Positions 63,404-64,000 of a DNA stretch of 64,000 bases are shown one piece after another (within the stretch, counting starts at the first letter, position 1; each line of letters starts with the position of its first letter). Location of the stretch: contig NZ_JACNMM010000004.1 of NCBI RefSeq assembly GCF_020529025.1, forward strand, positions 351,967-415,966, read 5' to 3'. The stretch comes from Oceaniglobus trochenteri. Its GTDB lineage: Bacteria; Pseudomonadota; Alphaproteobacteria; Rhodobacterales; Rhodobacteraceae. A model generated the notes under the pieces. The model saw only the letters and a list, made by a program, of their open reading frames with translations. It was not told where the DNA came from and did no database searches. The position numbers were made by a program, and so were the translations under genes.

Positions 63404-63793
63404 TGTTGATTTTCACCCAGAAATGACCCGGGTTTTCCATCGAGAACTGACCCACCTTGAGGTTATGTTTCGAGGGTCAGGCTTGGGTCAAGACATCATT
63501 GGCCTCCCTCTTTTTCCGGGCCGCTACGGCGGCGCTGGCTTTGAAGCGGAAGCTGTCGTTGCCGGTCTCCAGGATGTGGCAGCGGTGTGTCAGGCGATCG
63601 AGGAGTGCGGTCGTCATCTTGGGGTCGCCAAAGACGGTGGCCCATTCGCTGAAGCTCAGGTTCGTGGTGATGACGACGCTGGTCCGCTCGTAGAGTTTGC
63701 TCAGCAGATGGAAGAGCAGCGCGCCGCCTGATGCGCTGAATGGCAGGTAGCCAAGTTCGTCCATGATCACGAGATCCAGTCGGACGAGGCTTG
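63404..63793 (-). mobile_element. IS21-family remnant
   Basis: The right end begins with TGTTGATTTTCACCC at 63404, followed by repeated GACCC-type sites (AATGACCCGGG, AACTGACCCACC) as in IS21 ends. The element is cut at about 63793 by an IS3-family end. Only the end of istB remains. Confidence 0.75.
63477..63793 (-). pseudogene. istB, truncated helper ATPase
   Basis: The C-terminal part of an IstB-like AAA+ helper. The Walker B segment [15 protein letters not shown] and the sensor region [18 protein letters not shown] are present, ending in an Ala/Lys-rich tail. The frame continues upstream of the GTG at 63770 to about 63793, where the IS3 insertion removes the Walker A half. It cannot be functional. 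Confidence 0.82.
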
Positions 63794-64000
63794 TGTATTG
63801 ACCCAGCGGAATCTGCTCAGGTTAAGCCGCTAATCTGAATGCCTCGGCAGGCGTGCGCATGGCAAGCGCCTGGTGAGGGCGGCGGTTATTGTAAAAGGCA
63901 ATCCAGTCACCGATGACGCGCATCGCATGTTGGATGCTTTCGAAGCGGTGGCGATGCACGCACTGCTCCTTGAGCGTCCGAATGAAGCGCTCGACCATGC
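63794..64000 (-). mobile_element. IS3-family element, right end (partial)
   Basis: The element's end near 63794 reads TGTATTGACCCAGCGGAATC on the plus strand and interrupts istB. The rest leaves the window. The exact terminal repeat and target duplication cannot be set without the other end. Confidence 0.7.
63822..64000 (-). CDS. IS3-family transposase OrfB, C-terminal end (partial)
   Basis: About 58 codons are seen, ending in TAA at 63822-63824. They read VERFIRTLKEQCVHRHRFES then AMRVIGDWIAFYNNRRPHQA, ending MRTPAEAFRLAA. This is the DDE integrase end of IS3-type OrfB, with the E of the DDE triad in the RTLKEQ helix region. The rest is outside the window. Confidence 0.85.
   Translation of the reverse strand, partial: MVERFIRTLKEQCVHRHRFESIQHAMRVIGDWIAFYNNRRPHQALAMRTPAEAFRLAA

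Noticed and set aside
58200..64000. A direct repeat of the tRNA-Ser 3-prime end as a right attachment site
   Set aside because: I did not find a second copy of the T-loop/acceptor segment in the window; it may lie beyond 64000.

Overview
The window is a high-GC chromosomal segment of an alphaproteobacterium, most likely a member of the Rhodobacteraceae (Roseobacter/Rhodobacter group). The evidence is a circularly permuted two-piece tmRNA gene, a trgA-trgB-cysK tellurite-resistance locus as in Rhodobacter, an sspB-like/fumC/DUF4169/RHH cluster, zwf-pgl-pgi, acuI next to a BCCT carrier, and heavily GC-biased codons that create very long antisense shadow ORFs. No species can be named from the sequence alone.

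Layout. 1-3.8 kb: the end of a form II carbon-monoxide-dehydrogenase-like cluster (coxS end, a VOC protein, coxL, coxM). 3.9-5.0 kb: an exported protein with two nearly identical fasciclin domains. 5.1-10.8 kb: a leftward operon for corrinoid/folate one-carbon chemistry (RACo-type corrinoid reactivator, TVP38/VTT-like membrane protein, pterin-binding methyltransferase, HAD phosphatase, methylenetetrahydrofolate reductase, PF13769-like small protein). It looks like part of a split B12-dependent methionine synthase system. 11-16.4 kb: ppx/gppA phosphatase, a beta-barrel OMP, a TPM-domain protein, a PEP mutase/isocitrate lyase family enzyme, an aminotransferase and a YjbR protein. 16.6-21.3 kb: cysS, then cimA coupled to a methyltransferase and a phytoene-synthase-like protein. 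21.4-28 kb: an MFS carrier and cobalamin genes in two divergent arms (cobB, cobA leftward; cbiD, cobK rightward), the right arm running on into a DNA glycosylase and an esterase. 28.2-33.9 kb: an HNH protein, a radical SAM protein and zwf-pgl-pgi with a LacI-type palindrome ahead of zwf. 33.9-40.3 kb: rlmE, fumC and its small partners, a phospholipid methyltransferase-like protein, an SspB-like adaptor, chrA and an NTF2-like protein. 40.3-42.7 kb: tmRNA (minus strand) and TadE/TadG pilus-type proteins. 43-51 kb: a polyamine-type ABC binding protein, acuI, a BCCT carrier, a cysteine-desulfurase-like enzyme and a photolyase. 51-58.1 kb: cfa, trgA-trgB-cysK, a large MscS channel and an AlaX editing protein.

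58.1-64 kb: tRNA-Ser(GGA), followed immediately by a region of different character that looks like a mobile or accessory island. It holds a DUF3883 nuclease-like protein, a serine recombinase overlapping a DUF2924 gene and an HTH gene, an XRE repressor/ImmA peptidase pair with twin palindromic operators, and an IS21-family remnant interrupted by an IS3-family element that runs off the end of the window.

Cross-cutting signals. Short intergenic repeats of the type GAGTATTTT-nGGCAAGAAAGAG recur at least nine times, in both orientations, at gene ends. A larger structured relative (two hairpins plus a GATATTTG..GACCAAAGATGG core) lies immediately upstream of both cimA and acuI. The corrinoid reactivator and the pterin methyltransferase, encoded in one operon, carry matching C-terminal Gly-Gly-oligoArg tails.
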